Shown here piece by piece: positions 11,467 through 22,495 of a stretch of 64,000 bases of DNA. Origin of the DNA: Alectoria sarmentosa (taxonomy: Eukaryota > Ascomycota > Lecanoromycetes > Lecanorales > Parmeliaceae); NCBI GenBank assembly GCA_009733775.1, contig WOGZ01000007.1, positions 124,001 to 188,000 on the forward strand, read 5' to 3'. Below the pieces are notes generated by a model. The model was not told where the DNA came from and made no database searches. It saw only the letters and a list, made by a program, of their open reading frames with translations. Within the stretch, counting starts at the first letter, position 1. Each line of letters begins with the position of its first letter. Position numbers and translations under genes: made by a program.

Positions 11467-13819
11467 ATGTTCTTACCAATGGAGGCGGCAGCCTTTGAGC
11501 ACTCGGTAGCAATTGCTTGGGGACCTGGCAGAAATATCTCGCGCCGTCGCTAGAGATTGACTCTTTCACAATCAAAGGTACCATGACAGAGGTTATGATG
11601 GACACTTTCACTCGTCTGTGCATGATGGAAACTTTGGACAGTGCCCATCGCTCCTCGCTGAAGGTGAATGTTTGTACTGCAACTGGTTCGGGGCAAAGGA
11701 AAATCCCAACAGCCTAAGAATTTTGGGTACGCCAATCAAGAGGGGTTGCCGTTCCGCTCTGCAGCTAGACATTTTCCTCATGCATGATTCAGAGCAGGGT
11801 CGGCCCAGCCTGGTGTGTTCGAACAGTCCTCCATCCTCTTCTCTTAGCTTCACCATTTTCCAGCAATCATCTAATAGAGTAAGTCCCTCCGTGGAGCTTA
11901 AAATACACCATCAAATCGCATCTGACGAGTCCAAGTTCGATGGTACATGTAGTCCGTGTAGAAGCCGAGCAAGCCCAGCGGACCGCCAGGCTTGTCCGCA
12001 GCTAACCCGTAGGCAATGCTCCCCGTGCCATTTCTTGTCCTTGTCTGACAAAGCTGAGAGCAGTATCAGATAGTGAGGCTGAGCAAGATGAAACAAAGTG
12101 GTGCGGTAGAGTACTACCGTATCAAGTAACACAATGCGAGTGCAGTAAGCGCCTGTGAATGTGATGAGACAAGCCACAACCGCCCTAAGCAAAAAAAAAT
12201 GGCATGCCACATGGCGGCTACGGATGTGATAAGATAAGTGGGCAGGCAGCAGTCAAGTATCGCTGCTCATCACTATCACTATCACAAGTAGTGTATATTT
12301 TGGCAACGGTGATGGTGATGGTGGTGTGGTGAAATGGAAAGAAAGGGAAGGATAGGTCATATTGGGATCGCGCCTTCCCCACCATTCCAAGGAGTCGGAA
12401 TGTTTTCGCCTCATTCAGTGCATGATTGGAATTGAATCAAGGTCCCGGGCTCCGGATGTAGGATATTGACGTTTGAAAGCTTAAGTGTCATGTCGAAGCC
12501 CCCTCTTCAATCTTTACAAGTGTAAGTTGCTAACAAACGCTTGCGCGCAAAGTGGTCCAGCCATCCAGCCAGGCAGGTAAGAAGCAGAAAAGAAACTTGA
12601 AACGACACCCACCCCACCACTCAAGAAAAACAAAAAATTACCCTGCCTACTCACCAGGTCCAGAACTCCACAACTACAACCACAAATCCCTACGACCGTC
12701 CCGGTTTCCAAAAAAAGGAATCTCCGCCTCCCCCCGAAGCGCACGCATATGCACATTACGAGGCTACGCCCCCCCACGACATGCTCTGGCTGACTGAATC
12801 CTGGTTCGTTCATGCATGTCATGCCCTTCCTGCATGAACGCAACGAACGGTCTTACCCAATCGGAAAGCCGTTTACGCGCTGCCAAGTCTGGAAGCAACG
12901 GCTGCGTCGACCCAGGTTGGTTGGTTTGGGGCGTCGAAGCTCCGGGGGGGGGGCAATGGTGGTGTGGTTTGATTGGATCGGCAAAAGTTGTTCTGATGTG
13001 AGGCGGGGCGAAAGGAGCATCAGGCCTGCGACGGTGGGCTGACATTTGGGCCTAGATGGCATGAGGAATGGATCCGCATCATTTGCTCGATCGCTTCGGC
13101 CAATCAAAGGAAGCAGGGTGGGAGGAAGCGAAGACAGGGGAAGCCGGATGTTCGGCGGGTAAGACTGTGGGAACAGATAATGCAGAAATGTTGCAGTCAG
13201 ATATTAGACCGGTAATGTACCTTCTTTCGCTCGCAGGGTAGGGCTGGATAAGGGTAAGTTTCTGGAAGGATGACGGGGCGGCTGATGGTGTGTGGTATTC
13301 GAGGCACCTTTGGATGGTCAGCTGGCAGCATCCTTTTGACTCTTGTGTTTCAGGGCACGGTTATGTACCTGATGGTGTTGCTGTGTATTCAATAAGCCGG
13401 TATCGTATTGTAACCATCATGGTGACTATTAGACACGCAAAAGCAGAAGGAATCAGGCCGAGGAAGTAAATATATTCTGGGTATAGGTATAGGTACAGAC
13501 TTTGCAGTCCTTCAAAGCGAATCGTCTAAAACTGTTCTGACTCAAACCCATCTATGCTGAAGAGCGCCAGTGCGACAGTGACTCATGAGAACCAGCGCGC
13601 CCAACGATGCTGAAAGGAAAACAGAATGATGCCCATTACCAAATACATTAAAAGTTCAAGGATTGCATCATGGCAATGCTTTGCTGGCAAAACAGTCCTC
13701 CTCAACGAATCGCAAGGGTATCTTCGCATCACGTGCTGCAAGGCGCCGTAGAACTATAGTAGACATCCCACCAAAGGATGACAATGCAACGATGAATCAG
13801 GGAAAAGGACTCGTATGCC
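11467..13819. other. Intergenic region with a short inverted repeat
   Basis: About 2.35 kb with no coding frame I can support. It contains CACTATCACTATCAC-type microrepeats near 12270, a G run near 12945, and a 10-bp perfect inverted repeat at 12807-12840, listed separately. Confidence 0.45.
12807..12840. repeat. 10-bp perfect inverted repeat with 14-nt loop
   Basis: CGTTCATGCA at 12807-12816 is matched by TGCATGAACG at 12831-12840, giving a possible hairpin. No gene context explains it. Confidence 0.6.
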
Positions 13820-15034
13820 CTAAGCGGCCGACGGTCGGCGTAGAATCCCCTCGCAGTTTGCGTCGAACCGCATATTCCATAGCCTGATGCCTTGCATCAG
13901 GCTTTCCGTTTCTTCCAATTCTCTGTCTCGTCCGAAGATTGAATCGACGAACTCGCAGCCACTGTTCTTCCCCATCTTCACGGAACCTTTCGCTCCTTCC
14001 TTCCTCGCCACCTTCCACATGTAATCTTCGCAGATCTTGAGAAGTTTCTTGAAGCGCGCCCACAGTCTATCGCCGCCCGCTAGAAAGTCCTTGATTGTTT
14101 CCCGATTGTCAGGATACCTGACTCGAGGCAAACATTCGTCGGCTCTCTTCATCTTGCAGGCTAGCTTTATAAGCAACAGCCAGAGATCGCCTGCTACCTC
14201 GGACATCGGTGTTGATGGTCCATGGTGGAAGACGGTCCAGTCATAGATCCATTTGCCGAGCGAGTTGGCATCGAAGACGCTTCCGAGTAGCAGCACCGGT
14301 GACTCAGTAGGATCCCAGTTCTTCAACGAATAGCCAGCCGGTATTCTGTGTTTTGCTGCGTCAGCTGCTGTTGCCTCGCGTGGTGGTGGCGCAGCCTTTG
14401 CTGGTTTCGCTGTCGACGGTCTAGACTCCGATGGCCGGCGTGGTCGTGTCTTCTGTGAGTCAGAGGCTTTCTCTTGAGCAGGCACCTGGTTGAAGAAGAA
14501 GTACTTGTTAGCTTTGGGCTTTGGCTTGGAGTACTTTTCTTCCTGTTGTCGGCTGGTTTGCGGCCTGATAAACATGAATGTAGGCTCATCTGCTTCGTCA
14601 GACGTATCATTGATGATAGGCTGTTTCTGCGATCGCGTGGAGGCGTGGCGCTTTGGGCCGTCGGTATTGCCACCGCCATGAGGGCCAGATTTTGAAAAGC
14701 GGCGAGCTTTTGGTTTGCTTCCTTCGAAATTGTCTCTACTCACATGGTCCTGGTATACCGGTGGCGACTGGTAGTCTGGCCTGGTAGTGTAGTAGCTTTG
14801 GGATGGATATCCTGCTGGAGAGTGCCATCCTCCTGGAGGTTGTGGGTACGAATAGCTTTGTTTGCGGGAATGTCGTTTCGTAGACTTTGGTGAAGTGGTT
14901 GGTGATTGATACTGCGGTGGTATCCAGTAGGTATATGGCGGATTAGGTTGAGGCGATCCTGAAGGCGAGGTTGTTGCAGAGGTATTGTAACTGTAGCGGA
15001 CATATCCCTGTGGAGGGACAGAGTAGTGGTACAT
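13820..15034 (-). CDS. Proline/serine-rich protein with conserved C-terminal region, function unknown
   Basis: Uninterrupted 404-codon frame starting MYHYSVPPQG. Residues 1-90 are rich in Pro, Ser, Tyr and Gln, and residues 90-230 are basic and polar. The last 170 residues look folded, with aromatic and hydrophobic segments such as GKWIYDWTVFHHG, GDLWLLLIKLACKM, LWARFKKLLKICEDYMW and GCEFVDSIFGRDREL. Proteins of this layout are widespread in Pezizomycotina and are usually labelled hypothetical; no catalytic motif is visible. There is no signal peptide and no membrane segment. Good coding bias and absence of stops over 1.2 kb support a real gene. Confidence 0.75.
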   Translation of the reverse strand: MYHYSVPPQGYVRYSYNTSATTSPSGSPQPNPPYTYWIPPQYQSPTTSPKSTKRHSRKQSYSYPQPPGGWHSPAGYPSQSYYTTRPDYQSPPVYQDHVSRDNFEGSKPKARRFSKSGPHGGGNTDGPKRHASTRSQKQPIINDTSDEADEPTFMFIRPQTSRQQEEKYSKPKPKANKYFFFNQVPAQEKASDSQKTRPRRPSESRPSTAKPAKAAPPPREATAADAAKHRIPAGYSLKNWDPTESPVLLLGSVFDANSLGKWIYDWTVFHHGPSTPMSEVAGDLWLLLIKLACKMKRADECLPRVRYPDNRETIKDFLAGGDRLWARFKKLLKICEDYMWKVARKEGAKGSVKMGKNSGCEFVDSIFGRDRELEETESLMQGIRLWNMRFDANCEGILRRPSAA

Positions 15035-17923
15035 GATGCACAGTCGCGTGCATCGAGAGGATCAGGATGTTATGTACAGGCTTGATGAGGATCTCGTCCC
15101 CTGTCCGGTCGAAGGTTGTCAATGAAAGCAGTCGATCTGATTCGTATAGCGTGGCAATGTTGAGGGAGGAGAGAGGGAGGAGGACTTTGACTGCTGCTCT
15201 CTCTAGACATATGGTCGGTCGGAGGATTTCTGGAGGTCTAGATGATCCTGATCGATGGATCTATACTGAGCAAGATCCAAATGACGGAGAAATGATTGAC
15301 TGTGCTGTGCGACAACAATTGTACGGTGGCTACTGCTATTCAGGTGAAGTAAGGAGAGGAATGGGAAGTGCGTGAAGAGTAATAATAAGATGGCAGGCGG
15401 GATCCCTGTTGTATTGTAACAAAAGTTAGTTTCCACTAGCGTAACTCGTTCAGGCACGACAGGGTGCGGGCCTAAGATCCCAGAGCGCTGATTGGAGGTG
15501 CTTAATTCTTCCCTTTGGAACGAAGCTGTCTTTGAGTCTTGACTGGCTCTCTGCGCCCTAGAGCTGGATCTGCGATGAGTCTTTTCTATGAAGCTGAAGT
15601 TCCCTTTACGAAGCGATGAAGTAATGGGCAAGATTGAAAATTTCAGGGATTTTCATCGGTTGGAATTGGTGGAGATTACACGTTGCGGCTCTCTCTCCAT
15701 CGGCACGGCAAACAGCGCGATCTCTCTACCCTCTACCTATCGATGCCCTGCAAAGTCTCACCCTACTCCTATTTTTCCACACTGTAGGTCGATGTTGTAT
15801 GTGAACGGCGTGCGATAAGTCAGGGTGATTGAAGTCAGAATTGCTAAACTTTTGGTTTCGTCATTTTATACTCGTCTGGCTCTTGTTGCTGGAATCATCC
15901 AGCGGTTTCCACCACACTGATTACGAAGACCCAACTTTTGTCATCATATTACATGCCCAGCACTTCTCTCTTTTCGTTTTGCAGATTGCTCACCTCTCAT
16001 ATCATGCTCATTAAATACATGCTTACTCAGTCGCCAACTGCGTCTCAATACAAGGCGACATAGTTAACGCAGGCGGCCGTCGTGTTGGAGATGCTCGGTC
16101 GCTTTCTTCCTATCATAGAGAAGCCGCTCAGACAATCGAAAACGCAAATTCACAATGTGAGAGGTGAGTCGCTTCCATTCGAGGAGTCTCCCCCTCGTAT
16201 GCTCCCAGCCCCCGTGCATTTGGTGTGACATCTCCTGCTCGGATCCTCTCGGTCTCGAGCCCATTGCGGGCGGTATCGTTACCATTGATGCAGTACTGAA
16301 CGTATTTTCCTTTGGTTTTGGGGAAACTCACCTTTACGCAGGTCCTGCGCTCTCCCGAAACTCAATCAATTGGCTACAGTTGCAAGAGGAATTATCGAAT
16401 CCACATGCATCATCGTCCTGGTGTCGCCGTTCCTTGCGCCATGGCTTTTGTTTTGAAGTATGGGTGTGAGGGTTGATGATCTTCGCAGGATTAATGGTAA
16501 TGGTGGAACCAGTGAACATCCGGTGTTACAGTAGTAAGCAAGCAGCTTTCAGCCATTTAATAATTCGCTGGCATTGCTCGACTGAATGTTAATTTTTGTC
16601 CATTTTCTCTTCACCGCATATTGAGCATATTCTCTATCCTCGACACGAGACTACTCTCGTCGCGTCTATTCGGAAAAGACAACGCATCAGCCCGACTCAC
16701 TTTTCACAGTTTGAGAATAATGGACACAAAAGACCCCGCTTGGATAGTGATGATGAGGCGCACCCGTTCGAGAGTCGCAGCCAAGGGATCTGCAAGGGTG
16801 CGTGCATTAGCCCGAAACACGTATAGGCATTTACTATAAGATCATTGGTGGGGCTTGAGGGCCTCCAACTCGGCCGCTTTCCAAGTGGGAAAGCTAGCGA
16901 TAAGAAACCTGCATGATCCTCTGGGAGTTGACACTTGCGCCCCGACTACCATAGTATGCGCCGCCCTCTCCCGTCCATGAGCTTATATCATTGGACTCGT
17001 CGGAGAAAACTGTCGATGTGTTCGCAGCGGTGAGGCCAGCGACGCTTCTGGACCTTGGACGACCAGTAGGGTAACAGCGAGGGCAGAGGTGACCACTAAA
17101 TTGGCGCTGTATTGTTGGGTATCAATGCCTCGGAAGAATTTCCTCGACGACGAGAATACAGATGTTGACCCAATGAGCTTGGTCTGCGCAGGAGGACCTG
17201 ATTCTCGCGATTCCAGAGTTATTGCACAGATTCACCCAAAAAAAATCAAAAAATCGAAGGATCTGTGCGAACTAGAGCATGTCATCCTCGCTTAGATTTA
17301 GGGTTTTGGGGGCCAGGCACGCTGTCAAGAGAGAGAAAGGGGCAGTCCTGCTTTCACACGTCGATTTTGGGCATCCAACGCGGAAAACCTGTTTCTCATG
17401 CTCAGTATTGCTCCAAGGACCGTAATGAAAGACGCACGAGGTCCAAGTTGGTGCTGCTCTTGTCATTGTTTTAGGCAGTCCTATCGCTTTGACTGCACCC
17501 TTTTCAGCATCTTGCAGTTCTTTGGGGGCGATCGTTGGACTTTCCCAGACTCTTGGAAGATGCACGGCTTGGACGCCCTGTAATCAGGTACGCAGCTGCT
17601 GGTATTACCAAGGGGGGGGGGGGGTATGGTACATGAGAAGCCTATGTGGGGAATCTACGGCGAGATTACTATTTTGTGTCTCGATTTGGGGTCGGTATTT
17701 GTCATGCTTGAGAGAATATCGAGCTTGGAGTATCTATTCTATCATAGCCTTGAGCCAATTCCGTCAACGTCACGGCTTACGAGAATCCCGATCCCAACCC
17801 ACCGAGTCCCGGCCACAAACTTGCATCAACCTGGTTTCCGGTAATTTCTGTGACAGCTAAACTGTTCAGCTGCACTGCCGCTTGACTACGTCAGGGGTCC
17901 TTTCCAAGCCGCGTGTAGGTCCT
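15035..17923. other. Intergenic region, nothing recognised
   Basis: About 2.9 kb. Short open frames occur on both strands but none shows family resemblance. A 13-base G run lies at 17612-17624. I searched by eye for tRNA A and B boxes and found none. Confidence 0.45.
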
Positions 17924-19409
17924 TCATCGTACCGGTAGATCTGTCGATGTTGATGCTTTTGCGCCTCTTGCTGAAATTGAGTCTTTCGGGAGCTCTTTCG
18001 TGTATGGCAGGAACTCAGGCTGACCAGGTATGTATTTTCGCAGAACTTCCGGCACGTTGATGCCATGTTCGGTTTGGTAATTTTCTAGCACGCAGCAAAG
18101 AGTACGCTCGGTAGCACAGAGCGTAGCATTCTCGAGACGTTGTTAGCTAAACCTGGAAGAAACGGCGACATCCTAACTTACGAGAGCGTGTGCGTATGTC
18201 TTCTTGCTGCTGGTTTGTGACTTGGCGCCATACCGTATCTCAAGCTCCCTCGTCTGGTAATCTGTGCAGTTCGAACACGAAACGAGTTCCTTGTATTCGC
18301 TCTGGAATGGAAACCATGATTCCAGGTCAAATTTCTTCGCGGCGGCATTGTTCAGTGCGCCGGAGACAATGGCAACGACCCTGTACGAAAGGCCTAGAGA
18401 CTGGTAAAAGCCTTCGGAATTTGCCAACATCTCTTCAAGGTGCTCCCATGAATTATCTGGCTTGCAGAAGACGAATTGCTCGATCTTTTCGAATTGATGG
18501 ACTCGGAAAAGTCCCCAAGCGTCTCGACCGTGCGAACCAGCTTCTTTGCGAAAGCATGTGCTGTAGCCTGCGTACTTGATGGGTAGATCCTTCTCTGTGA
18601 GCCATTCGCCTTCATGAAGCGCAGAAAGAGGCTGCTCGGAGGTTGCTATCAGGTATTTGTCCGTCTTTTCAGTGCCGTCGTCGGTTACTTTGTAAAGCTC
18701 CTCGTCGAATTGTGACAGCTGCGCGGTCTTTGCCATAGCTTCTCGATTCATGAAGAATGGAGGCTGGTTAGGCGTAAATCCTTTGCCAAAGAGATACTCC
18801 AAGCCGTAATTGACCAGGGCCAGGTTCAAGAAGAGCCCATAGCCTGTCAGACAGTAGCCTCGGTGTCCTACTATCTTAACGCCTCTATCTGGATCATAGC
18901 CATCCAAACGGTAGAGGACCTCGTGATGTGACAAGCAATCCTTTTTTTGTTTTTGAAACCCCTCAGGCGCCCATTCCCTTTCGACCTTGTTGTTGGCCTG
19001 CACAGGTCAGCTCTACCCCGGGCAGTGCATTGGAAAGAATAACCTCGTCGTTACTGATTGGCACGGAGTCGTGTACATAGTTTCCCACCGTCTTAGCCTT
19101 CAGATGAAGCGCCTGCAGCTTCTCTGCGGCCAAGGCTTCCTGGGCAGCTTTCTCTCTCTGCAAAGCTTCTTTCTGCTTCAAAAGGTCCTCAGCATCCTCC
19201 TTCGCTTTCTTCTTCTTGCCAATCTCCTTTTGTGTGTCGTTGATTTTGCTACCAATTTGTGTAGAGCCGTAATTGGTTTTCCTGTGGTCCTCAAACATGT
19301 GAATAATCTCGTCCACGATCTCGACTGGCTCGCCCCGTCTTCGTTGTGATTGCCGAATCTTCTCGGGATTACCACCACGCTCGGCGATGAAATCTGTTAT
19401 GTCTAGCAT
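17924..19409 (-). CDS. Seryl-tRNA synthetase, cytosolic
   Basis: Class II aminoacyl-tRNA synthetase that charges tRNA-Ser with serine. Three exons (19409-19044, 18997-18182, 18130-17924) give 462 residues, the usual fungal length. Residues 1-110 form the long antiparallel coiled-coil arm that contacts the tRNA (GKKKKAKEDAEDLLKQKEAL). The catalytic core follows, with LIATSEQPLSALHEGEW, motif 2 TCFRKEAGSHGRDAWGLFRV and motif 3 ATERTLCCVLENYQ. The first intron is only 46 bp (donor GTTATT) and the second 51 bp (acceptor GAG, with a GCTAAC branch site). The short lysine-poor tail suggests no special C-terminal extension. No targeting peptide is seen, so this is the cytosolic enzyme. Confidence 0.96.
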
Positions 19410-21436
19410 AGCTAAGAGGTCGACTAGGGTTTCAAGAGGAGAATGGAATTAATGGCAGGCTCCAGTGGGTTTAAGAACCCATGAGCTCTGAGTTGTGTGA
19501 ACAGTCATATTTCCCCAGACGGCGAAAAGTAAATCCGTGCAGAGCTAGCGCCGGTTCATACCGTTACAATAATGGAAAGTTATCCGAAGGGCAAAGTGGC
19601 CCTCGACGTCGTCGACAAATCGCAAGTCTTCATTTCTATTTCTCTTCTCCTAAGATGAGCGCTTCCTTCACTCTTCTATGAGTCTTACTACGACAAGGAC
19701 AGGCAAGTCGTTCAAGTAAATGCTTTAGAGTCCTAAAGAAGTATGTTTGCTCATGTGTGTAACTCAATGTCCGGCTACTCGTAGAGTCAACACGAATGAC
19801 AATTTTTTGATGAATTCAATAAGCACGCTCGTCAAAACGAGACAATTTGGACCGAAATTGCATCCAACAAAACGAACAGAGTCCTCGAGAAATTAGAGGC
19901 CATTACGGACCGCAATTCTTGACTATTCCGTGGACTAGGTTTACAATCTTTTCAAGGCTCATCTCCGAACCATAAACAAGATTAACTGTGACCATTTCAC
20001 AGACTTCACAAACTTCGTTGTTAGTGAAAAGTGCATACGATCTAGTGCTAAACAATGCGTCCTTTGGTACGATACTACAGATTATAATGAGACGGACGAG
20101 GTAATCAAGCTTGAATGATTGCGTATGCCTATCGAGAAACTAATGCCGACTCTGTACGCTTTGGAGCAATGGTTTGTGACACCGTGCGTATGCCTATCGA
20201 GAAACTAATGCCGACTCTGTACGCTTTGGAGCAATGGTTTGTGACACCGTGCGTATGCCTATCGAGAAACTAATGCCGACTCTGTACGCTTTGGAGCAAT
20301 GGTTTGTGACACCGAGCGAGATTGAAACCCACGCGAGATAGTGCAAATCGTAATGCCAGACCCAGTTTGCCATTTGGGAATGGCCGGCATGTAGGCGGAA
20401 GCAAAGACAAACAAGAGAATGAGGATAGTGACAAATCTGGAAATCTTCGATGACCGCAAAACCACTACCACAGAAGTCCCAATGGAATAATGCCTGTATA
20501 TAGCCCGGTGGTGGAAGGAGGCCCTCGGCGTGTTCGATCAACATGAACATGGACATCTAAAAAAGGAAAAATCGGACCTCTACCAAGTGACATTGAACCT
20601 CAAAATGGAGAGACTGAGGTCATCATTTGCCACGGTAATCGCACAAAGTGTCATGCGGCTCACGTTGCCCATCAGAAGCAAGTGTACCCTGATACGACCC
20701 CGGAAATATTCGCGCCTTGTGCCGCTTGGTCCTATGTCACGCCTAGAGGAGGCAATACCCAAGGAGGAGGCGGCACAATCATATACATTATTAAGCCTTC
20801 GATCTCACCTGAAAGAGCGTTCCACAATCTGGCGGCTTTTTGAATGCCCAAAGCATTGATTCGACATGAGTGCAAGCTCAAAGACTGAGTAGATTGGCAG
20901 ATATGATGAGGGTTTTGCTCTTGTGTCAATCTTTGCGTGCCCGATGATCATGTCTTTTGCGCTGAATAAAGGCCTTCAGCCCAGAAATTGCAACCGCGAC
21001 TCCTGACACTGTTTCATTCTTACTGGAGCGTTGATCTCGAAAGCAAATGCAACTGCGCAGCGACAGAAATGGCTCCAAATGCTTCATTCTCTTCAGATTG
21101 AGTGACGCTTTGTACCGATTTCCAGTGCCCTTCCCAGGAGATTTACTCGGGTTTTAGAGGCCATCACAGTCGGTGAATGCTCTTCGTCTCTTCCCATCCA
21201 GATAGTTACAGAGTAGATGATCTCGATCGCTGCGAGCTGGTCAAATCATGGACCGTAGCTCTGGAGAATCCACACAACGCCAATCTTGCAAGCCCCTCCA
21301 ATATTCGATTCCAAAAACCTGCTTGCTTCTGAGACCTTGCAAGGTGAGGTTGTATCCCAACTTGTATATTTCCGAGGCGCACCACATGTCGGCCAGATGC
21401 TTTGCGACCCTCTCCACAGCCACAATTATCCATCTA
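19410..21436. other. Intergenic region with a tandem repeat
   Basis: About 2 kb. The one clear structure is the 3 x 65-bp repeat at 20121-20314. A minus-strand frame running through the repeat (20194-20556) is open only because 65-bp copies shift frame without stops; it resembles no known protein. Confidence 0.45.
20121..20314. repeat. Tandem repeat, three perfect 65-bp units
   Basis: Copies run 20121-20185, 20186-20250 and 20251-20314 (the last lacks its final base). All start GCGTATGCCTATCGAG and end GTTTGTGACACCG. I see no difference between copies, which points to a recent slippage or unequal-exchange event. Confidence 0.95.
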
Positions 21437-22083
21437 TCACTTATTCTTCGTCTGCGTATACCGAAATCGCTGCCTCGTCCTATAAGTGACATCAACCCAA
21501 TTAGCCCTCCTGTTCAACTGACACCTCTTCTCTCCCCTGCCCTGCCCTGCCCTGCCGTGCCCTGCCCTTCTTTTCCCTCCCTGATCTTCTATCCTCACGC
21601 TTCCCCCAAACCCCAAGAAAAGATGCACTCACGGGGAAAACTCCCCAAGCTTATGCCCCACCATCGCCTCCGTGATCGTCACGTCATTATAAATCTTCCC
21701 GTTATGCACCTGGAATTTGAGCCCGACGAAGTTGGGCAGGATGGTCGCGCCGCGCGCTTGCGTCTTGATGGGGGGGTTCCGCTCGCCTGGTTTGGGGCGG
21801 ACGATGGGGAGGCTATGCGTCGAGACGGTGAGTATCGGGGACGGCGGATGAGTGGTGGAGGGATCGCGGATGGGAGGGTTTGGGGGGTGGAAGGGAGGGA
21901 TGCGAAGGGTTGGGGGTGGGAGGCAAGGGCTGTTTGGCGTTGGAGACGAGACTTACGGGACGATGTTGGGGCCTGCAGAGATAATGGATATCAGCTCGAT
22001 ACTGTTTCGGTCATTGGGAAGGAAAGGGATCAGTTGCTACCTTTCCATACAGATCGCGCAAGCAGCGCATTCGTAGGCTTCAT
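21437..22083 (-). CDS. Mitochondrial small-subunit ribosomal protein uS19m
   Basis: Four exons (22083-22041, 21972-21957, 21812-21633, 21479-21437) give a 93-residue protein. It starts MKPTNALLARSVWKGPNIVP and carries ARGATILPNFVGLKFQVHNG, TEAMVGHKLGEFSPT and the terminal QTKNK of the S19 family, which helps hold tRNA in the small-subunit head. The order and small size match the fungal mitochondrial form (Rsm19) rather than cytosolic uS19, which is longer. Exon 2 has only 16 nt. Every join restores both frame and family sequence. The upstream region has a palindromic motif shared with the eL43 gene. A 337-codon frame on the plus strand across this gene is a shadow. Confidence 0.93.
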
Positions 22084-22495
22084 GGCTGCGTGCGATGGAA
22101 GCTCTCTTTGGATAATCAGTCTCTTGCTCCTCGAAGATCCTCGGATGCTAAGATTGGTTAAGCCAAGAACTCTTAGCGCCGTTTCTCTCTACGCTAAGCC
22201 CCCAACGGGCAAATTAGGGCCTGAATGCTTCGCTTTTAACCCTCTTTGTGTTGGGAAGTGAGAAGAGCTGGATACACGTTTGCTCGGGAGGGGCATGTCA
22301 GGAGCAGGTACAACTTCTAGGGGACAAGATGGTCTGGATTGGCCTCGTGACGGCCTTATATGTTGAGATCCATCTTGCGTGATAGATTTTGCTCTTCATA
22401 TCTATGGTCTCATTCAAATTCCTCGAAGCACCATGCGCCCAACATTCTGGAAATTGCGACAATTCACCAGACGAGAAGAAGCACAAGAACCATAT
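22084..22495. promoter_or_regulatory. uS19m promoter region and 3' end of the FAD pseudogene
   Basis: 412 bp. The left half is the uS19m promoter with the motif at 22172-22198. The right half is the downstream flank of the pseudogene. Confidence 0.5.
22172..22198. promoter_or_regulatory. Palindromic promoter motif CTTAGCG-n13-CGCTAAG
   Basis: CTTAGCG at 22172-22178 and its inverse CGCTAAG at 22192-22198, about 90-115 bp upstream of the uS19m start. The same pair with the same 20-nt periodicity lies in front of eL43 at 25370-25395. Confidence 0.6.

Noticed and set aside
20121..20314. Possible link between the 65-bp repeat and the introner-like elements, since both contain a GAGAAAC...CCGACTCTG-like stretch
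   Set aside because: The similarity is short (about 15-20 bases), there are no splice sites around it and no core block.
20194..20556. 120-codon minus-strand frame through the 65-bp repeats
   Set aside because: Open only because the repeat lacks stops in the frames it shifts through; the hydrophobic part matches nothing known.
21248..22261. 337-codon plus-strand frame
   Set aside because: It runs antisense through all uS19m exons and introns. The minus strand encodes a recognisable ribosomal protein, this one nothing.
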